64,000 nucleotides of DNA. It comes from JAKANT01 sp035502095 (GTDB taxonomy: Bacteria; Pseudomonadota; Gammaproteobacteria; Burkholderiales; Burkholderiaceae_F). Under the pieces are notes generated by a model, which was not told the DNA's origin, searched no databases, and worked only from the letters and a program-made list of their open reading frames with translations. The stretch lies in contig DATJUX010000044.1 of assembly GCA_035502095.1 (NCBI GenBank), positions 124,001 to 188,000 of the forward strand. The letters are read 5' to 3'. Shown here in pieces: positions 60,918 to 64,000 of the stretch. The position numbers were made by a program, and so were the translations under genes. How positions within the stretch are numbered: the stretch's first letter is position 1; each line of letters begins with the position of its first letter.

Positions 60918-62369
60918 TCAGTCCTCGAGACCTAATTCCTGGATCTTGCGCGTGATCGTGTTGCGGCCGACCCCGAGCCGCGTGGCCGCTTCGATGCGCC
61001 GGCCATGGGTGATCCGCAACGCGGTACGGATCACGGCTGCTTCGTATTCGCGCGTCAGCGCGTACATGACCTCGGTTTCTCCCCCGCGCAGGCGGCGCTC
61101 CACCTCCCCGACCAGCATGGCGAGCCAGTCGGCGGCGCTGGCAGACGGTGCGGGGGCGGCCCCGGACCGCAGCTCGCTCGCCATCGGGCCTGCACTCGGC
61201 GCAGCGGGTTGATCGGCCTCGTGGCGGATCTCGAACGGCAGATCGTCCACCTTCACCACCTGGGCCGGCGCGAGCACGGTCAGCCAGTGGCACAGGTTCT
61301 CGAGCTGCCGCACGTTGCCGGGCAGCGGCAACTGGCTGATGAACTTGAGCGCCTCGGGAGAGAGGCGCTTGGGTTCGACTCCGAGCTCGCGTGCGCTCTT
61401 TGCCAGGAAATGGCGCACGAGAAGCGCGATGTCCTCGCGCCGCTCGCGCAGCGGGGGCAACCGCAGCCGGATGACATTGAGGCGGTGGTACAGGTCCTCG
61501 CGGAACAGGCCCTGGCGCACGCGCTCGTCGAGGTTCTGGTGCGTTGCTGCGATCACGCGCACGTCGGCCTTGATCGGCTCGTGACCCCCGACCCGGTAGT
61601 AGAACCCGTCCGACAGCACCCGCAGCAGCCGGGTCTGCAATTCCGCCGGCATGTCGCCGATCTCGTCGAGGAAGAGCGTGCCCCCTTCGGCCTGCTCGAA
61701 GCGTCCGCGGCGCATCGCCTGGGCGCCCGTGAAGGCCCCGCGCTCGTGCCCGAACAACTCGCTCTCGAGCAGATCGCGCGGGATTGCGGCCATGTTGAGC
61801 GCGATGAACGGCCGGCTCGATCGCGTGCTGTGCTTGTGCAAGGCGCGCGCGACGACCTCCTTGCCGCTGCCCGACTCGCCGGTGATCAGGACGGTGACGT
61901 TGGACTGGGACAACCGGCCGATGGCGCGAAACACCTCCTGCATTGCCGGCGCCTGCCCGAGGATCTCCGGCACATCGGCGGGCACGTCATCCGGATGCGT
62001 CTCGCGCAGGCTCTCGTCGACGGCGCGCCTGATCAGTTCCACGGCCCGATCGACATCAAACGGTTTCGGCAGATACTCGAATGCACCGCCCTGGAACGCG
62101 GCCACCGCGCTTTCGAGGTCGGAGAACGCGGTCATGATGATCACGGGAAGCGCCGGGTGCTTGCGCTTGACCGCACGCAGCAACTCGATGCCGCTCTCGC
62201 CCGGCATGCGGATGTCGGAGACGAGCACTTGCGGGGTCCCGCGATCGAGTTCGGCGAGCACTTCCTGCGCGGCACCGAATGCCCGGCAGGGAAGGTTTTC
62301 GCGCGCGAGCGCCTTCTCGAGCACCCACCTGATCGATCGGTCGTCGTCGACGATCCAGATCGGCTTCAT
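60918..62369 (-). CDS. glnG: Nitrogen regulation response regulator NtrC
   Basis: A 483-residue sigma54 activator from ATG 62369. The receiver domain has IWIVDDDRSIRWVLEKAL and Asp52 in LVSDIRMPG. The AAA+ domain has Walker A GESGSGKEVVARAL, the sigma54-contact loop GAFTGA, Walker B GGTLFLDEIGDMP, and arginine finger region REDLYHRLNV. The C-terminal Fis-type helix-turn-helix is ALRITHGRRIEAATRLGVGR with NTITRKI. Phosphorylated by GlnL, it switches on nitrogen assimilation genes. It follows glnL by 37 bases. Confidence 0.95.
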   Translation of the reverse strand: MKPIWIVDDDRSIRWVLEKALARENLPCRAFGAAQEVLAELDRGTPQVLVSDIRMPGESGIELLRAVKRKHPALPVIIMTAFSDLESAVAAFQGGAFEYLPKPFDVDRAVELIRRAVDESLRETHPDDVPADVPEILGQAPAMQEVFRAIGRLSQSNVTVLITGESGSGKEVVARALHKHSTRSSRPFIALNMAAIPRDLLESELFGHERGAFTGAQAMRRGRFEQAEGGTLFLDEIGDMPAELQTRLLRVLSDGFYYRVGGHEPIKADVRVIAATHQNLDERVRQGLFREDLYHRLNVIRLRLPPLRERREDIALLVRHFLAKSARELGVEPKRLSPEALKFISQLPLPGNVRQLENLCHWLTVLAPAQVVKVDDLPFEIRHEADQPAAPSAGPMASELRSGAAPAPSASAADWLAMLVGEVERRLRGGETEVMYALTREYEAAVIRTALRITHGRRIEAATRLGVGRNTITRKIQELGLED

Positions 62370-62406
62370 GTTCCCGTTCGCCTCGATCATCCTTGGTCAG
62401 CACTCA

Positions 62407-63534
62407 TTACCGGGTGTCCCGCCAGGCCTCGCGCAACGGCAGCACGATGCGAAAATCGGTCCGCCCCGGGCGGCTGTCGAAATCGATCATCCCGTCGTTC
62501 TGCTGGACGAACGTCTGCGCAAGGGTCAACCCCAATCCGTTTCCGCCATCGCGCCCGGACACCAGCGGGTAGAAGACGTGTGGCTTCAATGCGTCTGGAA
62601 TTCCCGGGCCGTTGTCGATGACATGCAATTCGAGTGCCAGCCGGTAGAGACGGCGCGAGAGTGTCACGTGGCGCGCAACGCGCGTGACCAGCACGATCTC
62701 CGCGTCGCCCGCGGCGATGCGCGGGGCGAGCGCCTGGGCGGCGTTGCGCACGACGTTCAGTACCGCCTGGATCAACTGTTCCCTGTCGCCGCGCACCTCC
62801 GGCACGGAAGCGTCGTAGTCGCGCGTGACGGTCAGCCCGCGCGGAAACTCTGCGAGGATCACCGATCGCACGCGCTCGGTGACCTCGTGCATGTTGAAGT
62901 CCGCCACGACGCGAGGGCTGCGATGCGGCTCCAGCAGCCGGTCAACCAGGGCTTGCAGCCGGTCGGCCTCCGAAATGACGACGCGGGTGTATTCGCGCTG
63001 CTCGCGCGAGGGCAGTTCGCTTTCGAGCAACTGTGCCGCACCGCGAATGCCCCCGAGCGGATTCTTAATCTCGTGCGCGAGGCTGCGCAGAAGGCGCCGG
63101 CTCGCTTCGGAGAGATCCAGGTTGTGCTCTTCGCGCGAGACCTTGAGCTGCTGTTGAATCTCGATTAGCTCGAGGATCAGCGGCGTGGCTTCGTCGTAGA
63201 GCGCCGTCGCCGTCGCCTGGACCGCGAGCGGGTCGCGCAGCGGGCGGCGAAGTTCGAGCAACTGGCGCCGCTGTCCAAGATCGTTGGCGCGCGCTGCCGC
63301 GAGCATGCGATCGATCACGATCTCATCGATGAACAGCCGGGAAACCAGCTGGCCCACGAGGATCCGACGCGAGACCTCGAAGAGATGCTCGGCGGACTGA
63401 TTGGCGAAGGCGACGCGGGCGTCCGCGTCGATCACTATCACGGCCGTCGAAAGCAGTTCCAGCCCGGCATACCGGGTGGCGGGTTCGGGAACCGGCGACC
63501 TGCGCAGAGAGAGCCAGCGCGTCGGGCCACTCAT
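62407..63534 (-). CDS. glnL: Nitrogen regulation sensor kinase NtrB
   Basis: A 375-residue soluble kinase: PAS domain in residues 20-130 (STAVIVIDADARVAFANQSA), H box LRSLAHEIKNPLGGIRGAAQ with the phosphorylated His, N box AVLNVVRNAAQAL, G1 VIDNGPGIPD and G2 GGNGLGLTLAQTFV. There are no membrane segments, as expected for NtrB, which is controlled by PII protein. It lies between the DUF4124 gene and glnG on the same strand, the order usual downstream of glnA in Betaproteobacteria; glnA itself would be just beyond the window. Confidence 0.95.
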   Translation of the reverse strand: MSGPTRWLSLRRSPVPEPATRYAGLELLSTAVIVIDADARVAFANQSAEHLFEVSRRILVGQLVSRLFIDEIVIDRMLAAARANDLGQRRQLLELRRPLRDPLAVQATATALYDEATPLILELIEIQQQLKVSREEHNLDLSEASRRLLRSLAHEIKNPLGGIRGAAQLLESELPSREQREYTRVVISEADRLQALVDRLLEPHRSPRVVADFNMHEVTERVRSVILAEFPRGLTVTRDYDASVPEVRGDREQLIQAVLNVVRNAAQALAPRIAAGDAEIVLVTRVARHVTLSRRLYRLALELHVIDNGPGIPDALKPHVFYPLVSGRDGGNGLGLTLAQTFVQQNDGMIDFDSRPGRTDFRIVLPLREAWRDTR

Positions 63535-63577
63535 CTGGCCAGCCTCTCGCCCGGGAGTTCCCGGCTACGTCGGGGCG

Positions 63578-64000
63578 CTACTGGCGCAGGGCTGCGATTT
63601 CCCGGCGCAGCGCGACGATGTTGTTCTCGCCGCGCTGGATGTCTTCCTGCAAGCGCTGCACGCGTTCCTGGTAGCGAGCGTAGTTGCGCTCGTCGCCACG
63701 GCGCTCGGGCTCGCCATTGTTGAATTCTTCGCGCAAGCGCGCCACGCGATCTTCCTCGGCACGCAGTTCGTCCTCGAGGATGCGCCGACGATCCCCGTCG
63801 CGCGCGCGCTGTGTGTCGTCGTCCACCCGCGGGTAGTTCGCAGGCGTCGCACGTTGTTCGAGCCCATTTCCGCCGGCATTGCGCGCCGGCAGGCGCGGAC
63901 CCGGCACCGTCACGACCGGCGCGATCTCCTGCCGCTTGCAACCCTTGGTGTTGCCCGTATTGGTGTACGTCTTGTGGCCCTCGTCGTCGACGCAGAGATA
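63578..64000 (-). CDS. DUF4124 domain protein, partial at right edge
   Basis: At least 140 C-terminal residues are visible, open to the window edge, so the start and signal peptide are missing. It opens with YLCVDDEGHKTYTNTGNTKG, the DUF4124 core with its Cys, followed by a linker and a long charged coiled-coil (about 80 residues: DDDTQRARDGDRRRILEDEL through NNIVALRREIAALRQ). DUF4124 proteins are exported and of unknown function; a member commonly sits between glnA and glnL in Betaproteobacteria. Its stop is 43 bases before glnL. Confidence 0.85.
   Translation of the reverse strand, partial: YLCVDDEGHKTYTNTGNTKGCKRQEIAPVVTVPGPRLPARNAGGNGLEQRATPANYPRVDDDTQRARDGDRRRILEDELRAEEDRVARLREEFNNGEPERRGDERNYARYQERVQRLQEDIQRGENNIVALRREIAALRQ

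Overview
The window looks like part of a betaproteobacterial chromosome. It is GC-rich, and the protein families point that way: the NUDIX-aat-bpt-pyrD run, a PHB phasin, the betaproteobacterial proteasome homologue BPH inside the pyruvate dehydrogenase operon, a lipoyl-domain-bearing dihydrolipoamide dehydrogenase, and a DUF4124 gene ahead of glnL-glnG. I see no phage integrase, transposase, CRISPR array or rRNA operon.

Region 1 (about 1-19.5 kb) is an accessory-looking stress and maintenance block. It holds a yqjD/yqjE/yqjK-like membrane trio, a PRPP synthetase, a phosphoribosyltransferase with an APH-fold kinase, a nicotinamidase-like hydrolase, a LonB-type protease with a universal stress protein, DNA polymerase X, two CBS-domain proteins, an L,D-transpeptidase, an adenylate-forming ligase coupled to a PolX-like helix-hairpin-helix protein and a CarS-like membrane protein, the RNA repair pair archease/RtcB, and a solitary divergent GroEL without groES. 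Seven sites matching or close to the FNR/ANR pattern TTGAT-N4-ATCAA lie in the intergenic regions of this block. The content resembles low-oxygen-activated loci known from Burkholderia, so I read the block as an oxygen-limitation (persistence) regulon. It ends at an initiator tRNA gene.

Region 2 (19.7-29.2 kb) carries N-end-rule transferases (aat, bpt), pyrD, an aldo/keto reductase with an altered active site, thpR, an IclR regulator, a PBP7-type endopeptidase, a histone-deacetylase-fold enzyme coupled to a broken thioesterase, a PHB phasin with a palindromic operator candidate, and a probable small RNA downstream of the phasin.

Region 3 (29.2-41.8 kb) contains a CinA-type domain protein, a decayed DUF6600-type gene, an uncharacterised lipoprotein/TPR/membrane-protein trio, hrpA, argA (possibly leaderless), yggX, a DUF2459 protein, rpiA and a G8/beta-helix protein.

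Region 4 (41.9-64 kb) contains aceE-aceF-bph-lpdA, with the last three genes linked by 4-base overlaps. Divergent from it is a PAS histidine kinase with a FixJ-type regulator, followed by folD, prlC, a thioredoxin-fold protein and xthA. An RND pump operon, the glnL-glnG nitrogen control pair and a partial DUF4124 gene complete the window. Several start codons were moved from the longest open frame to positions supported by ribosome binding sites or family length, and GTG starts are common.
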